This document shows positions 45,219 through 53,942 of a stretch of DNA of 64,000 bases, piece by piece. The position numbers and the translations under genes are program-made. The notes under the pieces are model-generated. The model did not search any database and was not told the origin of the DNA. It worked only from the letters and a program-made list of their open reading frames with translations. Each line of letters begins with the position of its first letter. Position 1 is the stretch's first letter. Source of the DNA: Dehalobacter sp. 12DCB1 (GTDB lineage Bacteria; Bacillota; Desulfitobacteriia; Desulfitobacteriales; Syntrophobotulaceae); the NCBI RefSeq assembly GCF_004343605.1, contig NZ_POSF01000018.1, positions 124,001-188,000 of the forward strand. Direction: 5' to 3'.

Positions 45219-46376
45219 TTACAACCCGAATAAACTGCTCAGCAGAATGAGAATACAACCGATACATATGGTAACCGCAATAGCCGGAACAGCGGTTTTC
45301 ATTTCCTTCATAACGCCGGAAAACGAAGTATATGTCGAAGATCCGGTGAAGTTCATCGCATAAAACGCAGAAATTGACGGCAGAACCAGCAAATACCCCA
45401 GAGCCCTGAACCAGCTGTAGGAAAGCTCCTCCGGCCAGCCGTTCAGCACATTCACTGCTGCCGCCCAAAGTAAGCCCAGAAGCCATCCCTTCCAGGCAAA
45501 TGCTTTTCCGGGAATCCACGGCAACAAAACCGGGGTCAGAACACAGCCTACAATCAGCGCCCCGGCATAGGCATAAAAGTCAGTAATCCCAAAAGCTCCT
45601 GGACGGATCAGATTAAAGATAAATAAAATGCCTAAAATCATCAAGGATATCTTAAATGTACCGGTAAGTTCCATCGGCGTAAGTACCAACCGGTCATACG
45701 CCGTAAACTTCACAGTCCGCATTTCGGCTGTCGCTTTCCTTCCGGAAGCGATAAATTCACGGATATCCCAAGCTCTGACCGGACCATACACGACGTTGAA
45801 ACCGGTTTGTTTGTGGACTTGATGCGCACTTACCCCGGGAGCGCCGAGCTGCGGCAGAAGCAATGTCCTGTGTGACACAATCCGAGCAAGCCTGGTTTTC
45901 TCGATCCGACTGCTGAGTTCCACCGTGCCAAATGTCCCCTTGCCTGCCGCACACCAGACATTAATACCTTTGGTGTCAAGCACCAGGATCCAGGCCTGAA
46001 GTCCGGCCAGCTCCTTGCGAAGGGCATCGAAGGTCATTTTGTAATTGGCCGTTACCAGAACCTCAGAATGTTCATCCGGATTGCCGACAGCATAAAGCCC
46101 GGGATTGATTTTATAATTCATCCGGTTGATGCCCCAGCGGGCTTTCCATCCCCCCAGGATATCCAAAGCTGTTAAGTTCGTCGAAACCTGAGGCACCAGC
46201 CCCGCCGGTGTTTTTATTTCACCTGTAATCCAGCCGCATTCCTTGTCATAAACGGTCACAGACCCTGCTAAACTGTCATCCCCGCAGCAGCATGGCTGCG
46301 GGTCAAATATCTTAAGCTCTGCCTTGTTATTAGCATTTCGATTATTCTGATTCGGATCAAAACTTATTTCTCCCAA
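45219..46376 (-). CDS. hgcA: HgcA, corrinoid mercury methyltransferase
   Basis: 385 aa. Transfers a methyl group from a corrinoid to Hg(II), giving methylmercury. Seen: the cap-helix motif NVWCAAGK with the Co-ligand Cys (C142), a preceding globular domain with the signature TALDILGGWKARWGINR, and a C-terminal membrane part of about five helices from ISLMILGILFIF onward. Known: the cap helix plus membrane domain separates HgcA from the CdhD/AcsC corrinoid proteins. Start: TTG at 46376 with GGAGG 8 bases upstream; a TTG at 46418 would add 14 residues and has no site. Odd: an N-terminal CCC run (residues 29-31). Confidence 0.95.
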   Translation of the reverse strand: MGEISFDPNQNNRNANNKAELKIFDPQPCCCGDDSLAGSVTVYDKECGWITGEIKTPAGLVPQVSTNLTALDILGGWKARWGINRMNYKINPGLYAVGNPDEHSEVLVTANYKMTFDALRKELAGLQAWILVLDTKGINVWCAAGKGTFGTVELSSRIEKTRLARIVSHRTLLLPQLGAPGVSAHQVHKQTGFNVVYGPVRAWDIREFIASGRKATAEMRTVKFTAYDRLVLTPMELTGTFKISLMILGILFIFNLIRPGAFGITDFYAYAGALIVGCVLTPVLLPWIPGKAFAWKGWLLGLLWAAAVNVLNGWPEELSYSWFRALGYLLVLPSISAFYAMNFTGSSTYTSFSGVMKEMKTAVPAIAVTICIGCILILLSSLFGL

Positions 46377-46441
46377 ATATAACACCTCCAAAAGGTTTGG
46401 CAGAATAAAAGAAGCCAATTCCTAACAAGCATATGATTCGT

Positions 46442-46470
46442 ATAATAGCGTTCTTAAATTCTCTGCTCAA
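46442..46470 (-). promoter_or_regulatory. Probable hgcAB promoter
   Basis: On the minus strand TTGAGC (46465-46470) and TATTAT (46442-46447) are separated by 17 bases; predicted start near 46435, 59 bases before the hgcA start. No ArsR-family regulator gene is adjacent. Confidence 0.5.
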
Positions 46471-46502
46471 ATAATTCATGCAAAGTTGATTGCCCCCAAT
46501 TA

Positions 46503-46609
46503 GGTCTGGGGGCCACAATTCCAGCGTTAAGCGGAGCATGGAGGCGAAGCGCGGCTGTTTGCGTCAAGGAGGACGCAACGGCCGAAAGCGGAATTGTGGC
46601 ACACAGACC
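46503..46609. repeat. 107-bp palindromic repeat element, copy 1
   Basis: Ends are a 20-bp inverted repeat with two mismatches: GGTCTGGGGGCCACAATTCC (46503-46522) and GGAATTGTGGCACACAGACC (46590-46609). Inside, TTGCGTC and GACGCAA form a further hairpin around AAGGAG, flanked by CGGC/GGCCG. It shares a GCGGAGC-TGGA-GGCGAAGCGCGGC core with copy 2. It may be a MITE-like or REP-like element, or a transcribed structured RNA. It lies between the hgcA promoter and the CNNM gene's 3' end. Confidence 0.7.
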
Positions 46610-46668
46610 AACCAGGGAGTCTAAGGCAAGCATATATTTGGGTATTTATTTCAAGAATGTTTTATTAG

Positions 46669-46737
46669 TCTGCGTGCCACAGTTCCGCGACAAGCGGAGC
46701 CTGGATGGCGAAGCGCGGCCTTTTGACGGCCACGGAC
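46669..46737. repeat. Palindromic repeat element, copy 2 (shorter)
   Basis: Contains GTCTGCGTGCCACAGTTCC, then the shared core GCGGAGC-TGGAT-GGCGAAGCGCGGC, then GGCC TTTTGAC GGCC and CACGGACTA. The flanks TAGTCTGCGTG and CACGGACTA are imperfect inverted arms. The internal hairpin of copy 1 is shortened. Same orientation as copy 1, 60 bases away. With copy 1 it fills most of the 375-base gap before hgcA. Confidence 0.65.
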
Positions 46738-46751
46738 TAGAAACCTAAGTG

Positions 46752-48119
46752 TTATAGCCTGCAGACCTTCACTTTGGCAATCCTTTTTTCATCGACTTCC
46801 TCAACCTTAAACATCAAACTGTTGAATTCTAAGGAAGGCTTATCATCTCTTCCGGGGATTCTTCCGAGCTGTCCAACCAGAAAACCGCTTAGGGTCTCGT
46901 ATTCTTCAATCGGCAGCTCCACGCCGAGATAATCTTGAACCGCATCGAGGCTCGTCGCCCCGTTGATCATATAGGTATTTTCATCGATCTTTTCAAATTC
47001 CAGTTCGACTTCATCATCCTCGTCAAAAATGTTGCCGACAATTTCTTCAATAAGATCCTCCAGCGTCACAATACCGGCCGTCCCGCCGTATTCATCAATG
47101 ATCACAGCCAGATGTGTCTTGTTCAGCTGAAGTTCTTTGAATAATTCATCGGTGCGTTTCGAATCCGGTACATAATAGGGTTCCCGGACAACGTCCCGCA
47201 GATGAAATGTCTCCGGATTGCTGTTGTTCGTTAAATACTGGAAAAGGTATTTGGATTGCAGCACCCCGACAATATTGTCAATATTCTCCTCATAGACGGG
47301 TATCCTGGAATACTTCTCATGATTGATAAAGGCAATGACTTCACTCAAAGATGCTTCAATCGGCAGCGCTGCAATATCCGTGCGATGGGTCATGACTTCG
47401 GAAACTGTTTTATTGTTAAATTCGAAAATATTGTTAATCATCAGTTTTTCTGTTTCATGGATAGCGCCTTTTTCCTCGCCGACATCAACCATCATGCGGA
47501 TTTCTTCTTCAGTGACCTGCTCGTTTTCCGCATTCGGATCTACCCCGAGAAGCCTGACAAACACATTCATCGACGCCGTAAGCATTTTTACAAATGGTGA
47601 GGCAATTTTAGACAGGATATACAGCGGACTTGCAGCAAACCAGGCGATCTTTTCAGCTTTATTCATCGCAATTCTTTTCGGCACAAGCTCTCCGAGTACC
47701 AGCGTGAAATAAGATAAAATGATGGTAATTAGAATAACGGCTATAGTCTTCAGCAAGGATGCTGAAACGGGAACTCCAAGCTTTATCAGCAACGAAACTA
47801 GCGGATCGGAAAAATTCTCCGAAGCAAATGCACTGGCCAGAAAGCCCGCCAGCGTTATCCCAATCTGGATCGTCGCAAGAAACCTGCTCGGCTCGCCCAG
47901 CAAATTGGTTAAAATTTTGGCCTTTTTGTCGCCATCTTCAGCCATCATTCTGATTTTATTGTCATTCAGGGAGATCAAAGCAATCTCCGAGGCAGCGAAA
48001 AAGGCATTGAGCGCAATCAGCACGACTAAAAACAAAATCCCGGTAATCAATGATTGTTCCTCCTGATAATAATAAAAAGGCAGAATCATTCCTGGTACAG
48101 GATTGTCAAAGCCTTTCAC
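46752..48119 (-). CDS. CNNM/CorC (HlyC) family transporter-like protein
   Basis: 455 aa. Seen: an N-terminal DUF21 domain with four membrane helices (about 20-200), LVPKRIAMNKAEKIA, a CBS pair (about 220-345) with SEVMTHRTDIAALPIE and a second repeat ending DEYGGTAGIVTLEDLIEEIVGN-type sequence (I quote YGGTAGIVTLEDLIEEIVG), and a CorC/HlyC C-terminal domain. Known: CNNM relatives export Mg or Co ions; the name hemolysin is historical. Start is GTG at 48119 with AGGA upstream; an ATG ten codons later is an alternative. Confidence 0.9.
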   Translation of the reverse strand: MKGFDNPVPGMILPFYYYQEEQSLITGILFLVVLIALNAFFAASEIALISLNDNKIRMMAEDGDKKAKILTNLLGEPSRFLATIQIGITLAGFLASAFASENFSDPLVSLLIKLGVPVSASLLKTIAVILITIILSYFTLVLGELVPKRIAMNKAEKIAWFAASPLYILSKIASPFVKMLTASMNVFVRLLGVDPNAENEQVTEEEIRMMVDVGEEKGAIHETEKLMINNIFEFNNKTVSEVMTHRTDIAALPIEASLSEVIAFINHEKYSRIPVYEENIDNIVGVLQSKYLFQYLTNNSNPETFHLRDVVREPYYVPDSKRTDELFKELQLNKTHLAVIIDEYGGTAGIVTLEDLIEEIVGNIFDEDDEVELEFEKIDENTYMINGATSLDAVQDYLGVELPIEEYETLSGFLVGQLGRIPGRDDKPSLEFNSLMFKVEEVDEKRIAKVKVCRL

Positions 48120-48358
48120 AAAATCCTAATAAAGAGTCATTTGAAATGATGCTACTTGGTATATCTTCAGCATTTTCCCCCATATCTTATTCTCTCCCTT
48201 TCTTGATTCTATATCTATTTTAATTTACTAGATGATAAATTGCAATGTCTGGTGTCGTTCGGATCAATTAGCGAATAAACCAGAAACGATTTGAGCAAGT
48301 AAAAAGTGGATATGCTATAAATGGCTATGCCAGTCAATAGAACAGAAAGGGCGAATCT

Positions 48359-49852
48359 ATGAAAATTTTACTTGTTTACCCGCAAATACCGCTAACCTAT
48401 TGGAGTTTCCAGTATGCGCTGAAGTTCGTGTCCAAGAAAGCTGGGTTTCCGCCGCTTGGACTACTGACAATAGCTGCTATGCTGCCAGAACACTATGAAA
48501 AGCGTCTTGTCGATATGAATGTAACGAAACTCAAGGATCGGGATATTTTGTGGGCCGATTATGTCTGGATCAGTGCCATGGTCGTCCAGAAGGAATCCGT
48601 CAGGGAAATCATCAACCGCTGTCATGCCCTTGGAGTCAAAATCACTGCAGGCGGTCCCCTCTTTACTTCCGAGCCCGAGGAGTACGATGATGTAGATCAT
48701 CTCGTGCTGAATGAAGGGGAGACCACTGTACCTGCCTTTATACGTGACCTTGTGAACGGATCGGCAGCGCACATTTATACAACGGAGGAATGGGCGGATA
48801 TCAGAAATACTCCTGCGCCTTTGTGGGACCTTATCGATATGAAACACTACGCAACGATGAATATTCAATATTCACGCGGATGTCCATTCCACTGCGATTT
48901 CTGCAACATTACATCTTTATACGGCCACCAGCCCCGCACCAAGACCGCTCCGCAGTTCCTGTCAGAATTGGACTCCCTTTATCAGGCCGGATGGCGGGGA
49001 GGCATCTTCCTGGTCGATGACAATTTTATTGGTAACAAAAAGAAATTAAAGGATGAGATCTTGCCTGCGCTGATCAGCTGGATGAAACAAAGAAATTATC
49101 CGTTTTCGTTTATCACAGAGGCCTCGATCAATCTGGCTGATGATGACATCCTTATGAATCTGATGGTCAAGGCGGGGTTTATGACTGTATTTATCGGAAT
49201 TGAAACCACGGATGAAGACAGCCTGGTTGAGTGCAATAAGCTTCAGAATAAAAACCGCAATCTAATTGCTTGTGTTAAAAAAATCCAGAAATTCGGCCTT
49301 CAAGTTCAAGGCGGCTTTATTGTCGGGTTTGACAACGACAATGCCTCTATTTTTGACAAACTGGTAACCTTTATTCAGGAAAGCGGGATCGTTACCGCGA
49401 TGGTCGGGCTGCTGAATGCGCCGAAAGGAACCAAACTATATCAGCGTCTGGCTGCGGAAGGCCGACTGTTAAAAAGCATCAGCGGCGACAACACCGACTT
49501 TTCAATGAACTTCATACCAAAAATGGAAAGCCGCCTGCTGGTCAAAGGCTATCAACGAATTGTCGATACGATCTACTCTCCAAGAAAATATTATGAGCGG
49601 GTCCTGACATTTTTAGAACAGTACGAGCCTGCTGGATTTACGGCTCAGCGAATCGACCGTTGCCAGGTACTCGCGTTTATCAGATCGGTATTCCGTTTGG
49701 GAATTATCGGCCAGGAAAGACGCTACTACTGGAAACTGATCATTTGGTCTCTGCGGAAACGCCGTAATATATTTCCGCTGGCAGTAACCCTGTCCATATA
49801 CGGTTTTCATTTCCGAAAAGTATTCCGCCGGACTGAGGAAATATTAAAATAA
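48359..49852 (+). CDS. B12-binding-type radical SAM protein (DUF4070)
   Basis: 497 aa. Seen: an N-terminal B12-binding-like Rossmann domain (about 1-135, with AGGPLFTSEP), the radical SAM cluster C175-x3-C179-x2-C182 (CPFHCDFC), FLVDDNFIGNKKKLK and FIGIETTDEDSL in the barrel, and a C-terminal DUF4070 helical domain. Known: relatives include HpnJ and other methyltransferase-like or ring-forming enzymes of unknown substrate. The usual cobalamin DxHxxG motif is not seen. Alone behind its own promoter. Confidence 0.85.
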   Translation: MKILLVYPQIPLTYWSFQYALKFVSKKAGFPPLGLLTIAAMLPEHYEKRLVDMNVTKLKDRDILWADYVWISAMVVQKESVREIINRCHALGVKITAGGPLFTSEPEEYDDVDHLVLNEGETTVPAFIRDLVNGSAAHIYTTEEWADIRNTPAPLWDLIDMKHYATMNIQYSRGCPFHCDFCNITSLYGHQPRTKTAPQFLSELDSLYQAGWRGGIFLVDDNFIGNKKKLKDEILPALISWMKQRNYPFSFITEASINLADDDILMNLMVKAGFMTVFIGIETTDEDSLVECNKLQNKNRNLIACVKKIQKFGLQVQGGFIVGFDNDNASIFDKLVTFIQESGIVTAMVGLLNAPKGTKLYQRLAAEGRLLKSISGDNTDFSMNFIPKMESRLLVKGYQRIVDTIYSPRKYYERVLTFLEQYEPAGFTAQRIDRCQVLAFIRSVFRLGIIGQERRYYWKLIIWSLRKRRNIFPLAVTLSIYGFHFRKVFRRTEEILK

Positions 49853-49883
49853 TTTAGAAAACTTAGGTGGAGGATTTTGATCT

Positions 49884-50930
49884 TTAAGCTTCTTTATGGA
49901 AAGGATCAACGCCAAAACGGCTGCCTGAGATGACCCTGTTCTTCCCTGCTGTTTTGGCAGCGTAAAGTGCTTTATCCGCAATCTCAATATTTTCAGTCAG
50001 CGAGCAACCTTTTTGATAGAGACAGACACCGGCACTCACGGTCAGTGGCTTATCAAAATAACTGTTAAGTGCAAATTCTTCCCTGATTTTATCCGCTTTC
50101 AGGCAGGCGTCCTCCAGGACGCAACCATAAAGAATAATCAGAAACTCCTCACCGCCGTAACGGCAGATAAAATCAGTTGCCCTGGCATTTGTTTTTAAAA
50201 CACGGGCTAAAACCAGCAAGACCTTATCGCCAAAGACATGCCCCTTCTGATCATTTATCTTTTTAAAATTATCAATATCAAAAATGGCAATGCAAAAAGG
50301 CTGCCCTGTCCTCTGATAATTGGATACAGCCTTCTGAAAACTCTTTTCCAACAGCAGACGGTTCGGAAGCCCCGTCAGCGGATCTCTGGCCGCCTGATTT
50401 TTGGCCTTTCTGAACTGATATTGGCTGATATTCAGCAAACTGTTGACTTCAAACACAATGATGAAACCGAAGGCCAGGAGCACAAGACTGAACAGATAGA
50501 TATTCACGGATACAAACAGATCCGAGATCTTAAATGACGTAATGAATAAAGAGGCTACACTTTCGGTCGCCGCAATGATCAAACCCGGAATCCCATAACG
50601 CATGCCGTGAAAAGAAACAAAGAAGAAATAGGAAAAAAAGAGCATATTCAGTAATTCAACATTTCCTGCCATCAACAAGGTACAAACAGGAATATCAAGC
50701 ACTAAGCTGAGTCGGATCAGTTTCTCGGCCCTGGTGTCCTTGCTGAAGACACAAACGGAAATAAATGCATCATATAGAAGGGCGATAAAGAAACCAACAA
50801 AAAACACGCCCGTGAAAGAGCCCTGAAAACGGATCAGCTCAGCCAGGGCGACAATAAGCAGTCCCCACCTAAAGAGCAGGAATTTTCGTTCCAGCGGTTT
50901 ATATTTGATCAAATCAAACTTCCTGACCAA
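49884..50930 (-). CDS. Membrane-bound diguanylate cyclase (GGEEF)
   Basis: 348 aa. Seen: about six membrane helices in residues 15-165, then GGDEF domain with RDPLTGLPNRLLLEKSF, FDIDNFKKINDQKG and an intact CRYGGEEFLIILYG loop. Known: makes cyclic-di-GMP. The sensor part is not a recognised domain. It ends FGVDPFHKEA. Convergent with the B12 radical SAM gene. No operon partner. Confidence 0.9.
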   Translation of the reverse strand: MVRKFDLIKYKPLERKFLLFRWGLLIVALAELIRFQGSFTGVFFVGFFIALLYDAFISVCVFSKDTRAEKLIRLSLVLDIPVCTLLMAGNVELLNMLFFSYFFFVSFHGMRYGIPGLIIAATESVASLFITSFKISDLFVSVNIYLFSLVLLAFGFIIVFEVNSLLNISQYQFRKAKNQAARDPLTGLPNRLLLEKSFQKAVSNYQRTGQPFCIAIFDIDNFKKINDQKGHVFGDKVLLVLARVLKTNARATDFICRYGGEEFLIILYGCVLEDACLKADKIREEFALNSYFDKPLTVSAGVCLYQKGCSLTENIEIADKALYAAKTAGKNRVISGSRFGVDPFHKEA

Positions 50931-51040
50931 CTTGTTTCACCACATTTTGCGAATTACGCAAATATTATACCATAATTTTCTATTCATCCAAAGAAAATTT
51001 TTGCCATTTGATAAACACAATAAGGTTTCCTAGAAGTACC

Positions 51041-53575
51041 TTAGGCAGTTTCAATACTGTTGTCGGCCTGAAGGTTTAACTTTTCGACCGCGCTTTCGCG
51101 CATTTTATATTTCATAATTTTGCCTGCGGCATTCATCGGGAATTCTGCCACAAAGTCAATATAACGCGGTGTTTTGTGCTTGGCCATGTGGGTGCGGACA
51201 AAATCCTTCAGCTCATCTGTGGTCAGCTCGGCATCGTCTTTTAATATGACACAGGCCATGATCTCTTCTCCATACTGTTTGTCAGGGACACCAATAACCT
51301 GAACGTCTTTGACTTTTGGATGAGTATAAATAAAATCTTCAATTTCTTTCGGATAGATGTTTTCCCCGCCGCGAATAATCATATCCTTGATGCGTCCGGT
51401 AATTTTATAATATCCGTTCTCATCGCGTCTTGCCAGGTCACCGGTGTGCAACCAGCCATTTTCATCAATCGCCGCTGCCGTCGCTTCAGGCATCTTATAA
51501 TAGCCTTTCATGATATTGTAGCCCCGGGCAACAAACTCGCCGTCCTCATTATCTGGCAGGTCTTCGCCGGTCTTTGGATCGACGATCTTGCATTCAACAC
51601 CAGGCAAAGCACGGCCCACAGTAGCAACCCGCAGTTCTACGGAATCGTCGACGCGGCTCTGGGTGCAGCCGGGTGAAGACTCTGTCTGCCCAAATACAAT
51701 GGTGATTTCATTCATATTCATCTTCTCAACGACATCCTGCATTACCTTTACCGGACACGGGCTTCCTGCCATGATTCCGGTCCGCATGTAGGAGAAGTCT
51801 GTTTTCAGAAAATCTTCATGTTCGAGCATCGCAATGAACATGGTCGGAACACCGTGGAAGGCGGTAATTTTTTCCCTGTTGATGCAATCCAGCGATATCT
51901 TCGGTGAGAACGCCGGTATCGGGGACATGGTCACCCCATGGGTCATGGAAGCAGTCATCGCCAGCACCATCCCGAAGCAATGGAACATCGGGACATGAAT
52001 CATCATGCGATCGGCTGTGGAGAGATCCATGCAGTCGCCGATATTTTTACCGTTATTCACGACATTATAGTGTGTCAGCATAACGCCTTTCGGGAAACCG
52101 GTGGTTCCTGAAGTATACTGCATGTTGCAAACATCATGGCGGTTAAGGGAAAGCGCACGGCGGTATACTTCCTCAATAGGGACTTTGTCAGCCATGGCAA
52201 TGGCATCTTCCCAGGTCAGACAGCCGTTCTGCCTGGAATCAACCGTGACAATATTGCGCAGGAAAGGCAACCGTTTGATATGCAGCGGCTTTCCGGCCTC
52301 GACAGTCTCCAGTTCGGGGCAAAGCTCCTTGATAATGCCGACATAATCGGAGTCCTTATATCCGTCGATCATGACCAGCGTGTGTGTATCCGACTGGCGA
52401 AGCAGGTACTCCGCCTCATAAATCTTATACGCGGTGTTTACCGTTACTAAGACAGCGCCAATCTTCGTCGCAGCCCAGAAGGTAATGTACCACTGCGGAA
52501 CATTGGTGGCCCAGATCGCCACATGGTCCCCGGGTCTGACCCCCATGGCAATCAGGGATCGTGCAAATGTATCGACATCATCCCGGAATTCTTTATACGT
52601 GCGGGTATAATCCATGGTCGTGTAGCGGAAAGCATACTGATCTGGAAACTCATCCACCATTCGATCAAGTACCTGGGGAAAGGTAAGGTCAATCAAGGTG
52701 TCTTTTTGCCAGACATATTTCCCTGTCTTGGCGTTATTGTCAAATAAATGGCCCTTCACCGCAGATTTTTCAGTATACTGGCTCATATATTCCGCAAAAT
52801 TCGGGAAAACAACACCAGCGTCATCAAGATCCGACGCCCAGCGTTTGACCCATTCCAAAGAAACATAGCCCTCATAATTTATCGAACGCAGGGCGCGCAT
52901 CATCTCATCAATGGGTAAATCCCCTTCTCCCATCATGCGGTACCGGGTAGTACCGTTCTCTACGACGGAATCCTTGATATGTACATATTTAATATACGCG
53001 CCAAGATTCTGTAGGGTCTTCCCAGGTGTCTCCCCTGCAAAACGGTAAGGGTGATGCATATCCCACAAGGCACCGACATTGTCACTCGCGACATGGTTGA
53101 GAAGATGGCATAAACGGGAGGTATCGGAATAGACTCCATTCGTTTCAACCAAAAGGGTGACACCTTTTTCTTCGGCCAGAGGTACCAGACGGTTCAGCGC
53201 AGCAAGTACCACCTCGTCATCGACTTCACCCGTCGGCTGCGGTGCGATATCGGCGAGGATACGAATATACGGGGTTCCTAGCTTGGAGGCTAATTCAATA
53301 TACTGAACGATCTCCTGATGATTCTGTTCCGCTTTCTCAGCATACTTTAGACAACAGCCGGAAGACAGACAAGGAATTTGAATACGGAGTTCGGATAACT
53401 TTTTTATGGTTTGTGGCAACTGAGACTCAGTAAAAGGCTGGGCCTGCACTGCAAAGATCTCACTGCCCAGACCGCGGATTTCAATGCCGTCAAAGCCAAA
53501 GTCCTTGGCCATGGAATAGATATCAGTCCAGCTGAAATCCGGGCAACCCAGGGTTGAAAACGCAAGTTTCAACAT
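51041..53575 (-). CDS. Fusion: xylose-isomerase-like TIM barrel + AMP-dependent acyl-CoA ligase
   Basis: 844 aa in a single uninterrupted frame. Seen: residues 1-275 form an AP-endonuclease-2/sugar isomerase-like barrel with LLVETNGVYSD (metal Glu), LWDMHHPYRF, VHIKDS and VSLEWVKRW; residues 295-830 are an ANL ligase with QYTSGTTGFPKGVMLTHYN, FGQTESSPGCT, LHTGDLARRDENGYYKITGR, IIRGGENIYPKEIE and NAAGKIMKYKM. Known: the two families normally occur as separate proteins. Inferred: an activating enzyme with a coupled isomerase/epimerase step; acid substrate unknown, the ligase half looks like medium-chain acyl-CoA synthetases. AGGAGG ribosome site before ATG. Confidence 0.9.
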   Translation of the reverse strand: MLKLAFSTLGCPDFSWTDIYSMAKDFGFDGIEIRGLGSEIFAVQAQPFTESQLPQTIKKLSELRIQIPCLSSGCCLKYAEKAEQNHQEIVQYIELASKLGTPYIRILADIAPQPTGEVDDEVVLAALNRLVPLAEEKGVTLLVETNGVYSDTSRLCHLLNHVASDNVGALWDMHHPYRFAGETPGKTLQNLGAYIKYVHIKDSVVENGTTRYRMMGEGDLPIDEMMRALRSINYEGYVSLEWVKRWASDLDDAGVVFPNFAEYMSQYTEKSAVKGHLFDNNAKTGKYVWQKDTLIDLTFPQVLDRMVDEFPDQYAFRYTTMDYTRTYKEFRDDVDTFARSLIAMGVRPGDHVAIWATNVPQWYITFWAATKIGAVLVTVNTAYKIYEAEYLLRQSDTHTLVMIDGYKDSDYVGIIKELCPELETVEAGKPLHIKRLPFLRNIVTVDSRQNGCLTWEDAIAMADKVPIEEVYRRALSLNRHDVCNMQYTSGTTGFPKGVMLTHYNVVNNGKNIGDCMDLSTADRMMIHVPMFHCFGMVLAMTASMTHGVTMSPIPAFSPKISLDCINREKITAFHGVPTMFIAMLEHEDFLKTDFSYMRTGIMAGSPCPVKVMQDVVEKMNMNEITIVFGQTESSPGCTQSRVDDSVELRVATVGRALPGVECKIVDPKTGEDLPDNEDGEFVARGYNIMKGYYKMPEATAAAIDENGWLHTGDLARRDENGYYKITGRIKDMIIRGGENIYPKEIEDFIYTHPKVKDVQVIGVPDKQYGEEIMACVILKDDAELTTDELKDFVRTHMAKHKTPRYIDFVAEFPMNAAGKIMKYKMRESAVEKLNLQADNSIETA

Positions 53576-53640
53576 AATCTCCTCCTAGCATTTTATATCT
53601 TATAAACTATAGAAAACTTTACTGGCGCCATGCCTCCGTG

Positions 53641-53672
53641 ATATCAGAAAGTGCTTAGATTTTTTCTGATAT
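53641..53672 (-). promoter_or_regulatory. Perfect inverted repeat in the leader of the fusion gene
   Basis: ATATCAGAAA (53641-53650) and TTTCTGATAT (53663-53672) are perfect 10-base arms around 12 bases, 66 bases before the fusion start. The repeat is either an operator or a leader hairpin. Confidence 0.5.
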
Positions 53673-53775
53673 ACCAAAAAAGCCTTCACCCCTTAGCATT
53701 TCTGTTAAAGACGAATGCTTTACACTGTCATGGTACAGCCTTCCAATATAAAACTGTATGATATAATTTTAGGTA

Positions 53776-53804
53776 ATGCTATCAAATTTCCGAATATTTG
53801 TCAA
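53776..53804 (-). promoter_or_regulatory. Possible promoter of the fusion gene
   Basis: Minus strand TTGACA (53799-53804), 17 bases, TAGCAT (53776-53781). If used, it gives an unusually long leader of about 190 bases. Apart from this promoter, the hairpin and the terminator at 53.9 kb I see nothing in the 367-base gap. Confidence 0.4.
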
Positions 53805-53884
53805 GTGTTGTGGATCAGTATGCACCGAGACAGAACTGTGCTAAGTCAGTTTTGCTGGTTTGATTTAACGCTAAATAAAAAATG

Positions 53885-53914
53885 GAAACGGCTAGAGATC
53901 TACTCCGCCGTTTC
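53885..53914 (-). terminator. Terminator after the GlsB-like gene
   Basis: GAAACGGC (53885-53892) pairs with GCCGTTTC (53907-53914). In the minus direction it is followed within 2 bases by CATTTTTTATTT, a good T-run. Confidence 0.7.
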
Positions 53915-53942
53915 TAACATCCATCAAAATCTGGGATAACAT

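Noticed and set aside
45219-46376. HgcA as the CdhD/AcsC subunit of acetyl-CoA synthase
   Set aside because: The NVWCAAGK cap helix, the C-terminal membrane helices and the adjacent HgcB are specific for HgcA; no other acetyl-CoA pathway genes are present.
48359-49852. B12-type radical SAM protein as part of a cobalamin-dependent hgcAB pathway
   Set aside because: It is separated from hgcAB by the CNNM gene, on the other strand with its own promoter; nothing but proximity links them.
53715-53939. 74-aa plus-strand frame in the gap before the GlsB-like gene
   Set aside because: No ribosome site, no hydrophobic or repeat pattern, and it runs through the terminator of the leftward gene.
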